A DNA stretch of 64,000 bases from Parvibacter caecicola (lineage in GTDB: Bacteria; Actinomycetota; Coriobacteriia; Coriobacteriales; Eggerthellaceae): positions 186,001 to 250,000 of the forward strand of contig NZ_QIBY01000001.1 in assembly GCF_003725335.1 (NCBI RefSeq), in the 5' to 3' direction. The notes under the pieces are model-generated. The model made no database searches and was not told where the DNA came from. It was given only the letters and a program-made list of their open reading frames with translations. The position numbers were made by a program, and so were the translations under genes. This document shows positions 46,793 through 55,573 of the stretch, in pieces (within the stretch, counting starts at the first letter, position 1; each line of letters begins with the position of its first letter).

Positions 46793-48169
46793 ATGGCCAC
46801 CAATGCCGAATTAACTGACGAGTACTTGCAGATCATCAACGACCTGGACGGCGACATCGAAGGGCGCCGCGCAGCCTTCACTTACATGGAGGGCTCCACC
46901 GCCATCGTGCACCACCAGGTGGTGGCCTGCTCGTTTCTGCCGCGGCTGTTCAACCAGCGCACCTACGACACCATGAAGCGCACCGCCGAAACCGCCCACC
47001 GCATCCTGTGCAAGGTGATCCAGCGCTACTTGGACGACGAGGACTACCGCGCCGTGTTCGATTTCGACCCGCGGCTGGAGCAGCTAATCCTGCTGCCCCG
47101 CGGCTACGACGCGCTGCTGCCCTTCGCCCGCGTGGACATCTTCCTGAACGAGGACGACTACACGGTGAAGTTCTGCGAATTCAACGGCGACGGCTCATCG
47201 GGGATGAACGAGAACCGCGAGATAACCAACTCCATCGCCCCTTCGGAGAGCTACCGCTCCTTCGCCCGCCGTCATCAGGTTCAGGGCTGCGACTTGTTCG
47301 AGCCGTGGGTGGACGAGTTCTGCGCCATCTACGATACCTACGACCACAAGGTGGCCCACCCCCGCTTCGCCATCTGCGATTACCTGGAAAACGGCGTGGT
47401 GGACGAGTTTCACCTGTTCGCCGACTTGTTCCGGCAGCGGGGCATCGATTGCGTGGTGTGCGACGTGCGCAGCCTGTCCTTCGACGGGCAGCGGCTTGCC
47501 ACCGAAGACGGGCTTGAGGTGAACGCCATTTGGCGCCGCTGCGTCACCAACGACGTGATCGACCACTGGAGCGAGTCGCAGGCGCTCATCGAAGCAGTGC
47601 GGGCAGAGAAGGTGGCCCTCATCGGCAGCTTCGCCGGCCACATCGTGCACGACAAGCAGATTTTCGAGGCGCTGTTCGACCTCCGCACCCAGGCCTTCCT
47701 CACCGCCGAGGAAATCGACTTCATCGAGCAGACCATCCCCATGACGGCGTTTTTGAACGACGACGAGGTGAACATTCCCCAGATTCGCGCCAACAAGGAC
47801 GAGTGGATCATCAAGCCCTCCGACCACTACGGCGCCGATGACGTGTACGCCGGCGTGGGGCAAACCCAGGAGCGATGGGACGAGCTGATCAACCGCTTCG
47901 CCAACGGGCGGGCCGGCTACCCCTTCATCGCGCAGCGCTACATCACCCCCTTCCGCACCCTCACGTTGCCGCCGGACATCGGCATCGGCGATGTGCCGGA
48001 CGACGCGGTGCTCACCCGTCCCCAGTGGTACAACAACCTGAACGGGCTGTATCTGTACAATGGCCACTTCCAGGGGGTGTTCAGCCGCCTGGGGCCGCTG
48101 CCCACCATCTCGAAGGACATGAAGGGCATCACCGCCGCCACTATCTGGGTTGATTGCGAAACCTTCTAG
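46793..48169 (+). CDS. ATP-grasp ligase resembling glutathionylspermidine synthase
   Basis: 458 residues, soluble. The segments KFCEFNGDGSSGMNENRE (middle) and DEWIIKPSDHYGADDVYAG (late) match the ATP- and metal-binding parts of circularly permuted ATP-grasp proteins of the glutathionylspermidine synthase type, which join a carboxylate to an amine. The acceptor is unknown. It follows the radical SAM/SPASM gene by 72 bases, and the DUF1461 gene starts two bases after its stop. In a RiPP setting it might add an amine or amino acid to the peptide or make an isopeptide bond; alternatively it is a polyamine or peptide conjugating enzyme unrelated to the peptide. Confidence 0.65.
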   Translation: MATNAELTDEYLQIINDLDGDIEGRRAAFTYMEGSTAIVHHQVVACSFLPRLFNQRTYDTMKRTAETAHRILCKVIQRYLDDEDYRAVFDFDPRLEQLILLPRGYDALLPFARVDIFLNEDDYTVKFCEFNGDGSSGMNENREITNSIAPSESYRSFARRHQVQGCDLFEPWVDEFCAIYDTYDHKVAHPRFAICDYLENGVVDEFHLFADLFRQRGIDCVVCDVRSLSFDGQRLATEDGLEVNAIWRRCVTNDVIDHWSESQALIEAVRAEKVALIGSFAGHIVHDKQIFEALFDLRTQAFLTAEEIDFIEQTIPMTAFLNDDEVNIPQIRANKDEWIIKPSDHYGADDVYAGVGQTQERWDELINRFANGRAGYPFIAQRYITPFRTLTLPPDIGIGDVPDDAVLTRPQWYNNLNGLYLYNGHFQGVFSRLGPLPTISKDMKGITAATIWVDCETF

Positions 48170-48171
48170 CG

Positions 48172-48996
48172 ATGGCCCGCGTTTGGGAGAAAGCCGTTTG
48201 CGCCGCCGGGTCGGCGCTTTTGACCGTTACGCTTCTGGCGGCGGGCTTGGGGGCGTGCTGCCTGCCGCCCACTACTGAGGCGTTGGCAGGCGCCACCGAA
48301 AAACCCGACGACAGCCCCTATACCGCCGAGCAGCTGGCACGACTCGCCCGGGCGGCGCGGGATTACACAGTGGACTTCCGCTTCGGCGCGCCCCAGGAAG
48401 CCCTAGCACGGCTGGACGGGGCCATCGTGGAGGCCGCAGTTGTCGCTTGCGAGGATCCCGCCAAGGCCGACGAGTGGACGCTTCGGGCGAAAGAGGCGGC
48501 GCTGCGTCCGCAGCAGCCCCACAACCCCGTGGCCCAAGCGCAGCAGCTGGCCGCCGTTTCCGACCGATACGCGCTGGACACCGATGCGCTGCGGCATTTG
48601 GACGACTGCAACCGGCTGATAACCGGCGCGGCGCCGGCGCTTGCCCTCTGCGCCGCGGGGGCCGTGGCCGCCGGGGCGATTCTGGCGCGCCACGGGCGGC
48701 AGCGCCTTCTGGGACGCATGCTGGTGGCGGGGCCGGCGGCAATGGCGGCGGCCCTGGCGGCGCTCGCGGCTTGGGCCGCTATCGACTTCATGGGGTTCTT
48801 CTCCGCCTTTCACGGGCTGTTCTTCCCGCAGGGCAACTGGACCTTCCCCATCGACTCGTTGCTCATCACCATGTATCCCACCCGCTTTTGGATGGGGATG
48901 GGGGCGGTTTGGGCCGCCACCACCGTGGTTTTGTCTATACTGTGCCTAGGATTTGGCATCCGTCTCAACAAGAACAAAGGAAACGATCATGACTGA
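48172..48996 (+). CDS. DUF1461 (TIGR01906 type) integral membrane protein
   Basis: 274 residues. One N-terminal hydrophobic segment (about 10-30), a soluble, probably extracytoplasmic region (about 45-150), then three membrane segments. The family hallmark near the end is GNWTFPIDSLLITMYPTRFW, and the last segment ends in a basic tail. Function is unknown. The start is the ATG at 48172, two bases after the ATP-grasp stop. Its end overlaps gltX by 8 bases, so it is translationally linked to both neighbours. Confidence 0.75.
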   Translation: MARVWEKAVCAAGSALLTVTLLAAGLGACCLPPTTEALAGATEKPDDSPYTAEQLARLARAARDYTVDFRFGAPQEALARLDGAIVEAAVVACEDPAKADEWTLRAKEAALRPQQPHNPVAQAQQLAAVSDRYALDTDALRHLDDCNRLITGAAPALALCAAGAVAAGAILARHGRQRLLGRMLVAGPAAMAAALAALAAWAAIDFMGFFSAFHGLFFPQGNWTFPIDSLLITMYPTRFWMGMGAVWAATTVVLSILCLGFGIRLNKNKGNDHD

Positions 48997-50605
48997 CGCA
49001 AACAAGCCGGTGCGCGTGCGCTTCGCGCCGTCCCCCACCGGCAAACTGCATGTGGGCGGCGCCCGCACCGCCATCTACAACTGGGCCTTCGCCCGGGCCA
49101 CCGGAGGCACCTTCGTGCTGCGCATCGAAGACACCGACCCCACCCGCTCCACCGAGGAGAACACCCAGATCATCCTGCGGGCCATGGACTGGCTGGGGCT
49201 TGATTGGGACGAGGGCCCCGGCGTGGGCGGCAACTTCGGCCCCTATTTCCAAACCCAACGCAGCGACACCTACCAGGCGGCGCTGGACGCCATGATCGCC
49301 GCCGGCCGCGCCTACCCCTGCTTCTGCTCGAAGGAGACGCTGGATGCCAAGCGGGCCATCGCCGAGGCGGAAGAGGGCGGCTATGCCGGCTACGACCGCA
49401 CCTGCCGCTCGCTCCCCCGCGAAGAGGCTCAGGCGCGCATCGACGCCGGCGAGCCCCACGTGTGGCGCCTGGCGGTGCCGGAAGAACACGGGCCGGTGGA
49501 GTTCTTCGACGCCGTTTACGGCCACATGTCCTTCCCCATCGACGTGATGGACGACATGATTCTAAAGCGCAGCGATGGCACCTTCACCTACAACTTCGCC
49601 GTGGTGTGCGACGACGTGAACATGCAGATGACCCACATCATCCGCGGCGACGACCACCTGTCCAACACGCCGCGCCAAGTGCTGATTTACGAGGCGCTGG
49701 GGGCCGAGGTGCCGGTGTTCGCCCATCTGCCCATGATTTTGGGGGCCGACGGCCACAAGCTTTCCAAGCGCCACGGAGCCACCAACGTGGAGCAGTACCG
49801 CGACGAAGGCTACCTGCCCGACGCCCTGGTGAACTACCTGGCGCTGCTGGGCTGGTCGATGGACGGCGAAACCACCATCATCCCCCCTGCCGAGCTGGGG
49901 CGCCACTTCACGCTGGAGCGCATTTCCAAGAAGCACTCCATCTTCGATGTGGCCAAGCTGAACTGGATGAATGGCGTTTACCTGCGGGAAATGGACCAAG
50001 ACGCGTGGCTTGAGACCGCCAAGCCCTGGATTGCCCGCGCCGCCGCCCTGGGGGCCGAGGCGGAAGGGGGCGCTGTGGTGGTGCCCGAAGCCGCCGGCAG
50101 CGCCGACGCCCCGCTGGATAGCGAGGACGTCGCCGATGCCGCCTTCGCCGAAGCGGTGGCGGCCATCGAAGCGGACATCGACGAGGACGGCGCCCTGTAC
50201 CGCAAGATCTACCCCCTGATCATCGAGCGGCTGGAGCGGCTGGACCAGATTCCGGAAAAAATCAGCTATCTGTTCTGGGGCCCCAACGTGCAGCTGGACG
50301 AGAAGAGCGTGAAAAAGGTGCTACTGAAAGAGGGCGCCCGGGCCGAAGAGGCGCTGCGCGCCTGCCGCGAGGTGCTGGCTCGCGAAGACGTGCCCTGGGA
50401 AGCGGAGCCCTTGCAAGAGGCCTGCCGGGCCCTCTGCGAGCCCATGGAGCTGAAGCCGAAGCTGCTGTTCCAACCGCTGCGCGTTGCGGTGGCCGGCAAC
50501 ATGGTGTCGCCGCCTTTGTTCGAGTCCATCGAGCTGATGGATCCCGAAGACGTGCTGGCCCGCATCGACGGCACGCTGGCGGTTGTGTTCGGAACTGAGG
50601 AGTAG
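48989..50605 (+). CDS. gltX: Glutamyl-tRNA synthetase
   Basis: Class I enzyme charging tRNA-Glu. 538 residues from the ATG at 48989 (upstream AAAGGA). The HIGH-type motif is PSPTGKLHVGGARTA and the KMSKS-type motif is KLSKRHGATNVE. The protein is longer than most because of an Ala/Glu/Asp-rich insert at about residues 350-395, near the junction with the anticodon-binding domain. Whether the enzyme discriminates tRNA-Gln cannot be seen; no gatCAB genes are in the window. Confidence 0.95.
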   Translation: MTDANKPVRVRFAPSPTGKLHVGGARTAIYNWAFARATGGTFVLRIEDTDPTRSTEENTQIILRAMDWLGLDWDEGPGVGGNFGPYFQTQRSDTYQAALDAMIAAGRAYPCFCSKETLDAKRAIAEAEEGGYAGYDRTCRSLPREEAQARIDAGEPHVWRLAVPEEHGPVEFFDAVYGHMSFPIDVMDDMILKRSDGTFTYNFAVVCDDVNMQMTHIIRGDDHLSNTPRQVLIYEALGAEVPVFAHLPMILGADGHKLSKRHGATNVEQYRDEGYLPDALVNYLALLGWSMDGETTIIPPAELGRHFTLERISKKHSIFDVAKLNWMNGVYLREMDQDAWLETAKPWIARAAALGAEAEGGAVVVPEAAGSADAPLDSEDVADAAFAEAVAAIEADIDEDGALYRKIYPLIIERLERLDQIPEKISYLFWGPNVQLDEKSVKKVLLKEGARAEEALRACREVLAREDVPWEAEPLQEACRALCEPMELKPKLLFQPLRVAVAGNMVSPPLFESIELMDPEDVLARIDGTLAVVFGTEE

Positions 50606-50607
50606 GC

Positions 50608-50805
50608 GTGGCGGCACCCAAGAAGAAAATCATCGCCCCCTGGATTGCGGCTGCCGTGATGGCGCTGCTGTTCGTGGGCACCCTGGCCACCGTAGTGGGC
50701 AACCTGGCGGCCGGTTACTCCGAAATGGCCCAGTACGCCCGCCAACTTGAAGGCTACAGCTACTACCCCAACTTCATCGACCCGGACGACCTCATCTACA
50801 CCTAA
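50608..50805 (+). CDS. Small single-pass membrane protein
   Basis: 65 residues from a GTG two bases after the gltX stop; the ribosome-binding site lies in the end of gltX (GAGGAG). The basic start MAAPKKKIIAPW is followed by one membrane segment (about 13-34) and a tyrosine-rich tail (YSYYPNFIDPDDLIYT). Unrecognised; the tight coupling to gltX and the strong terminator after it argue that it is real. Confidence 0.6.
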   Translation: MAAPKKKIIAPWIAAAVMALLFVGTLATVVGNLAAGYSEMAQYARQLEGYSYYPNFIDPDDLIYT

Positions 50806-50831
50806 GCCGCCCGAAGTCAAGCGAAACCAAA

Positions 50832-50857
50832 AGAAAGGACCCGCAAGGGTCCTTTCT
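50832..50857 (+). terminator. Intrinsic terminator after gltX and the small membrane protein
   Basis: A perfect 11-base-pair stem AGAAAGGACCC / GGGTCCTTTCT with a GCAA tetraloop, followed by seven T. Confidence 0.93.
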
Positions 50858-50906
50858 TTTTTTTGGCACCCAAGAAGAAGCTTGACGTGAATGGCCCCTG
50901 TAGCAC

Positions 50907-53900
50907 CTACTTCGCAGCGCCCACTTCTTCGTGGAGGAATTGGGAGATGGGGGCCAGAAGCGCGTCTCCTTCTTCCCGCTTGAAGTATTTGAGCGGCAGG
51001 CTGAGTTTGCCCTTTTCGGGGCTGTAGCGGGCGCCGGAGCGCTTGAGCGGTATCAGCTGGGCGCGGGTAAGCGCGATGGGCTCCACCAACAGCTTGCCGG
51101 CCACCACCGACACCACCTTGATGCCGTGCTCGAAGGCAAAGGCGCGGATGCGGCTGCGAGCGAACAAGTTGCGGGCGGCCGCCGGCATGTCGGGGCGCTT
51201 CTGGGCCAGGTCCTCCTCCAGCGCATCCACTTCCTCCAAAGTGGATGCGCTGGCGATGCGGCGGTACCAGGCCACCCGTTCGTCGGCATCGGGAATGTAC
51301 TCTTCAGGCAAGTAGGTGTGGCCGGGGATGTTCACCGTGATGTCCGACAGCGCTTCTGGCAGCGGCGCCGCATCCGCCCCTTCACGGGCCCCCTCGATGG
51401 CCTCGTGCAGCATCTGGGCGAACAGGTCGAAACCCACCGCCGACATGTTTCCGGACTGCTCGGCCCCCAGCATGCTGCCGGCACCGCGAATCTCCAGGTC
51501 ACGCATGGCAATGCGCATGCCGCTGCCCAACTCCTGATGCTCGTTGATGGCGGTGAGGCGGGCGGTGGCCTCCTCGGTGAGGCTCACGTTGTCGGGGAAC
51601 ATGAAGTAGGCGTAGGCCTGAGTGGACGAGCGGCCCACGCGCCCCTTCAGCTGGTACATCTGGGCCAGCCCCAGCCGCTGGGAATCTTCGATGATAAGGG
51701 TGTTGGTGTGGGGGTTGTCGATGCCGCTCTCGATGATGGTAGTGGCCACCAGCACGTCCAGCTGGCCAGCGGCGAATTCTTCCATCACCCGTTCCAGCTG
51801 CTCTTTCGTCATTTGCCCATGGGCCACCCCCACCCGCGCTTCGCCAGCGGCGGCGTGCACCCGGTCCACCGCCTCCTCGATGGAGCGCACTCGGTTGGAA
51901 ACGTAGTACACCTGCCCGCCGCGGGCCAGCTCGAAGCGGATGGCAGCGGAAACCACGTCGGGGTCCCACTCCCCCACGTGCACCTTCACCGGGCGCCGCT
52001 CGCTGGGGGGCGTGAGAATGAGGCTCATGTCCCGCACGCCGGAAAGCGACATCTGCATGGTGCGCGGGATGGGCGTGGCGGAAAGGGTGAGCACGTCGAT
52101 AGATTCCCGCAGGTTCTTCAGCTGCTCTTTGTGGCCCACCCCGAAGCGCTGCTCCTCGTCGATGATCACCAGCCCCAAATCGTGGGGGTTCACGTCGCGG
52201 GAAAGCAACCGGTGGGTGCCGATGAGCACCTGCACGCTGCCGTCGGCGAAGCCCTCCAGCGCCTTGCGCTGCTGCTCGGTGCTGCGAAAGCGCGACAGCA
52301 CCTCCACGGTAACGCCGAACGGCTCGAAACGGTCTTTGAAGGAAATGTAGTGCTGCTGGGCCAAAATGGTGGTGGGGCACAGCACCATCACCTGCTTTTT
52401 GTCCTGCGCCGCTTTGAATGCGGCCCGCAGCGCCACCTCGGTTTTACCGAAGCCCACATCGCCGCAGATGAGACGGTCCATCGGCTTGGGAGATTGCATG
52501 TCCGCCTTCACGTCGGCGATGGCCGCCAGCTGATCGGCGGTTTCCTGGTACGGGAAGGCCTCTTCCATCTCGTGCTGCCAGGGGGTGTCGGGGCCGAAAC
52601 GGTAGCCGGTGGCGGCCATGCGGCGCGCGTACACGTCCACCAGGTCGAAGGCAAGCTTCTTGGTGGCTTTGCGGGCCTTGGCCATGGCGCGGGACCAGTC
52701 GGAGGTGTTGAGCCGCGTCAGCCGCGGGCTGGCGCCTTCGGGCCCCACGTAGCGGGTAACGCGGTCCAGCTGGTCCACCGGCACAAACAGCTTGTCCCCT
52801 TCGGCGTATTCCAGCTGCAAGTAGTCCCGCTCGGTGCCGTCCACCTCCTGGCGCACGATGGCGCTAAACAGCGCCACGCCGTGAGCAGCGTGCACCACGT
52901 AATCCCCCGGCTTGTAAGGGAACGTGACCTGAGTGATGTCCACCTGGCGCCGGCGCCGAGCCGCCGCTTGCGAGCCCTGGGTGTCGGAAATGGAGATGAG
53001 GGCCAGCTTCGCCTTCGGGATCACCATGCCCAGCGGTATGGGGTTGTCCACCACCGTCACCACGCCGCGCCGCAGTTGCCGCTTGGCCAGTGCCGCCTCA
53101 TGGCGTTCCTCCGCGGGCCCTTCCGCCTTTTGGGAAGCCAGCCGGGGCGCTTCGTCGGCTTCCGACAGGCCCTCCTCCAGCATCGCGATGGGGATGGAGT
53201 GGTCCACGAACTCATGGCGCATCTCCTCCCGCACCCGGTACTGGGGCGCGCTGAACACCACCCGGTAGCCGTCGCGGGTGAGGGAAGTGAGCTTGCCGTA
53301 CAGCTTGTCCGGCATTCCGGCCACATCGGCCCGCTTCACCGGCAGCTCGTCGTCGGCCACGTTGCCCACCTGCATGATGGACACGTAGGTGGCGCGCACC
53401 TGGCCACCGAAATTCAGCTGCGCGGCAGGAACGTAGAGCCCTTCCAGCGCAATGTGCGTGCCGTGAGCGCGCTCCGCCACCGCCTCATAGGCGTGCGCCG
53501 CGTCGTCGAACAGCGACCGCGGCTCGATGAGGGCGGTGCAAGTGCCCGCGCCGGCGTAATCCCCCAACGTGGCGGTCTTGTCGTACAGGTAGGGCAGCAG
53601 CACATCGGCGCCATCGAAGCGCAGGCCCCCTTCCAGCTTTTCCCGCACGTCCCGCAGCGTCGGATTGCTGAGGGCCAGCGCCTCCAGTTTCTTCTTGGCG
53701 CGCCTCAGGGCCGCCTCGGTAACCGCGAACTCCCGCACCGGGAATATCTCCACCTCACTCAAGGAGGCAATGGTTTGGCCGGTAGAGGGCACGATGCGGC
53801 GGATTTCTTCCACCTCGTCGCCGAAGAAGTCGATGCGCAGGGGCCAGGGCAGGTTGCCGGGGAACACGTCCACCGTGCCGCCGCGCAGGGCGAAGGTGCC

Positions 53901-54440
53901 GGGGCCGTCCAGCTCGCCGGTGTTGGCATAGCCTTTTTCCTCCAGCAGATGGGCCAAAGCGTCAAGCCCATCCATGGCCCCGTCCGGCTCTTCCCCGTAA
54001 TCGCGCCCCTGCACCAGGCGCACCGGCCAGCACACTTGCGCCGAGGCCGGCGGCAGGGCGCGAACGAGCGCCGCTGCAGAGGCCACCACCACCGCGGGGC
54101 GCCCTTGCTGCAGGCTCCATGCAGCTTCCATGCGCTTGGCCACCACCGCTGCATCGCCTGTGCCGCCGGCAAAGGGGTAATCTTTGCGCACTGGGAAACG
54201 CAGCACCCGTTCGTCTCCCAGGTAAGCGGCCACCGAACGGGCGAACAGGGCCGCTTCGTCTTCGCCCACCACCACTACCAGCGTGGCCTGGGGCCTGTGG
54301 GCGAAGCGGGCCGCAGCCAGAAACGGGCGCGCCGAGGCCGCCACCGCCAACGTGGCGTCGCTGCCGGCGTCCAGTTTTCCCCAGAAGTTTTCCAAGCAGC
54401 CGGACTTCTCCAGCGCGAAGGTGAGGGCGTCTATGAGCAT
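50907..54440 (-). CDS. mfd: Transcription-repair coupling factor
   Basis: Removes RNA polymerase stalled at DNA damage and recruits UvrA. The 1,177 residues show the UvrB-like N-terminal part, the polymerase-interacting CarD-like domain (PGDYVVHAAHGVALF, about residue 520), then the translocase: Walker A CGDVGFGKTEVALRA, box II VIIDEEQRFGVGHKE, SATPIPRTMQMS, the RecG-like TRG region (QLKGRVGRS), and the C-terminal TRCF domain (LPEEYIPDADERVAWYRRIA). The ATG has GGAGG upstream. Confidence 0.96.
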   Translation of the reverse strand: MLIDALTFALEKSGCLENFWGKLDAGSDATLAVAASARPFLAAARFAHRPQATLVVVVGEDEAALFARSVAAYLGDERVLRFPVRKDYPFAGGTGDAAVVAKRMEAAWSLQQGRPAVVVASAAALVRALPPASAQVCWPVRLVQGRDYGEEPDGAMDGLDALAHLLEEKGYANTGELDGPGTFALRGGTVDVFPGNLPWPLRIDFFGDEVEEIRRIVPSTGQTIASLSEVEIFPVREFAVTEAALRRAKKKLEALALSNPTLRDVREKLEGGLRFDGADVLLPYLYDKTATLGDYAGAGTCTALIEPRSLFDDAAHAYEAVAERAHGTHIALEGLYVPAAQLNFGGQVRATYVSIMQVGNVADDELPVKRADVAGMPDKLYGKLTSLTRDGYRVVFSAPQYRVREEMRHEFVDHSIPIAMLEEGLSEADEAPRLASQKAEGPAEERHEAALAKRQLRRGVVTVVDNPIPLGMVIPKAKLALISISDTQGSQAAARRRRQVDITQVTFPYKPGDYVVHAAHGVALFSAIVRQEVDGTERDYLQLEYAEGDKLFVPVDQLDRVTRYVGPEGASPRLTRLNTSDWSRAMAKARKATKKLAFDLVDVYARRMAATGYRFGPDTPWQHEMEEAFPYQETADQLAAIADVKADMQSPKPMDRLICGDVGFGKTEVALRAAFKAAQDKKQVMVLCPTTILAQQHYISFKDRFEPFGVTVEVLSRFRSTEQQRKALEGFADGSVQVLIGTHRLLSRDVNPHDLGLVIIDEEQRFGVGHKEQLKNLRESIDVLTLSATPIPRTMQMSLSGVRDMSLILTPPSERRPVKVHVGEWDPDVVSAAIRFELARGGQVYYVSNRVRSIEEAVDRVHAAAGEARVGVAHGQMTKEQLERVMEEFAAGQLDVLVATTIIESGIDNPHTNTLIIEDSQRLGLAQMYQLKGRVGRSSTQAYAYFMFPDNVSLTEEATARLTAINEHQELGSGMRIAMRDLEIRGAGSMLGAEQSGNMSAVGFDLFAQMLHEAIEGAREGADAAPLPEALSDITVNIPGHTYLPEEYIPDADERVAWYRRIASASTLEEVDALEEDLAQKRPDMPAAARNLFARSRIRAFAFEHGIKVVSVVAGKLLVEPIALTRAQLIPLKRSGARYSPEKGKLSLPLKYFKREEGDALLAPISQFLHEEVGAAK

Positions 54441-54545
54441 GGAGGCTTCCTCCCGTTAGCGAAAACAGCAAAGGCCGCAGAAAACTGCGGCTGACGATTG
54501 CGGAAACGATACCACCGCGCCCCGCCCCGGCGCATGGCAGTTCTC

Positions 54546-54551
54546 TATAAT
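54546..54551 (+). promoter_or_regulatory. -10 box of nth
   Basis: A perfect TATAAT 40 bases before the nth start. The region upstream is GC-rich with no recognisable -35 hexamer. Confidence 0.5.
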
Positions 54552-54591
54552 GTTGCAAAACGAACGGCAATCCAACAGGAAGGGCGCACCC

Positions 54592-55254
54592 ATGGCACGG
54601 GAATCCCTCGTATCGAAGCAACAGCGGGCCGCCGAAATCGAGCGGCGCCTCTACGACTACTACGGCCGCGGCGAGGCATCGCTGGACTTCACCGACCCCT
54701 TTACCCTCACGGTGGCAGTGGTGCTTTCGGCTCAGTGCACCGATGCCGCCGTGAACAAGATCACCCCCAAGCTGTTTGCCGCCTACCCCACTCCGCTGGC
54801 GCTGGCGCAGGCCCCCGTGGCCGACGTGGAAGAGATCATCCACCCGCTGGGGTTCTTCCGCTCCAAGGCGAAGAACATCGTGGCGCTGGCGCAGACGCTG
54901 GTGGCGGATTTCGGCGGAGAGGTGCCGGCCGACATCGACCTTCTGCAGAAGCTGCCGGGAGTGGGGCGCAAAACCGCCAACTGCGTGATGTGCGCCGCCT
55001 TCGAGCAACCGCAGGGCATCGCGGTGGACACCCATGTGTTCCGCATCGCCCACCGCCTGAAGCTGGCCGGCCCCAGCGCGGACACCCCGGCCAAAACTGA
55101 AGCGGTGCTGATGAAGGCGTTTCCCCGACGGGACTGGATGTTCGTGAACCACCAGTTCGTCCATTTCGGCCGCGAATTCTGCCGCGCCCGCAACCCCCGC
55201 TGCGCCGATTGCATCTTGGGCGACGTCTGCCCCACCCGCGGCAACTGGGACTAG
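54592..55254 (+). CDS. nth: Endonuclease III
   Basis: Base-excision glycosylase and AP lyase for oxidised pyrimidines. 220 residues from the ATG at 54592. The helix-hairpin-helix is LPGVGRKTANCV with the catalytic Lys in GRKTA, the catalytic Asp is in AVDTHVFR, and the [4Fe-4S] cysteines are CRARNPRCADCILGDVC (spacing 7-3-6 residues). A start 14 codons earlier lies on the -10 box and is unlikely. Confidence 0.95.
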   Translation: MARESLVSKQQRAAEIERRLYDYYGRGEASLDFTDPFTLTVAVVLSAQCTDAAVNKITPKLFAAYPTPLALAQAPVADVEEIIHPLGFFRSKAKNIVALAQTLVADFGGEVPADIDLLQKLPGVGRKTANCVMCAAFEQPQGIAVDTHVFRIAHRLKLAGPSADTPAKTEAVLMKAFPRRDWMFVNHQFVHFGREFCRARNPRCADCILGDVCPTRGNWD

Positions 55255-55279
55255 CGATCCCCTGTTCCAGAAACGAAAA

Positions 55280-55300
55280 GGCAGAGATAGAATCCCTGCC
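55280..55300. repeat. Dispersed palindrome, copy D
   Basis: GGCAGAGATAGAATCCCTGCC followed by CTACGA, a hairpin with one mismatch, downstream of nth. Confidence 0.75.
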
Positions 55301-55330
55301 CTACGAATTCGTCCTGCGAAACATCCTGGC

Positions 55331-55455
55331 TGGGCCGACCCGGCGGGTCGGAGCGAGGTCCGGCCAAGCGGAGTAGAGGGGAAATCCACTCGACCGAAGG
55401 TCGAGTTAGTTCCCTTCGTACGGAGCGTCGAGCGCAGGCCTGTCGGGTCGGCCCA
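55331..55455. other. Nested inverted-repeat element, about 125 bases
   Basis: In the 319-base gap between nth and the CMD gene. Outer arms are TGGGCCGACCCG and CGGGTCGGCCCA (perfect, 12 bases, about 100 apart). Inside are two more hairpins: CCGACCC-GGC-GGGTCGG at 55335-55351, which competes with the outer arm, and ACTCGACC-GAA-GGTCGAGT at 55388-55406. No convincing frame. It could be a structured RNA, a strong bidirectional terminator or a small mobile repeat (MITE- or REP-like). Confidence 0.65.
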
Positions 55456-55499
55456 CCCTCCTTAAAACCTGACATTATCCCCGTCCCCCGTCATGAAAA

Positions 55500-55521
55500 G
55501 GGCAGAGATAGAACCTCTGCC
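55500..55521. repeat. Dispersed palindrome, copy E
   Basis: GGGCAGAGATAGAACCTCTGCCC, a near-perfect hairpin, about 220 bases from copy D in the same orientation and on the other side of the nested element. It lies just after the CMD gene end. Confidence 0.75.
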
Positions 55522-55573
55522 CTGGGATGGATAACGAGACATTAGGGTTGTCCCTTTGTTTTATTCCTTTGTC

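Noticed and set aside
55251-55475. Minus-strand open frame of 74 codons in the nth-CMD gap
   Set aside because: It coincides with the nested inverted repeats, has no ribosome-binding site and an odd composition.
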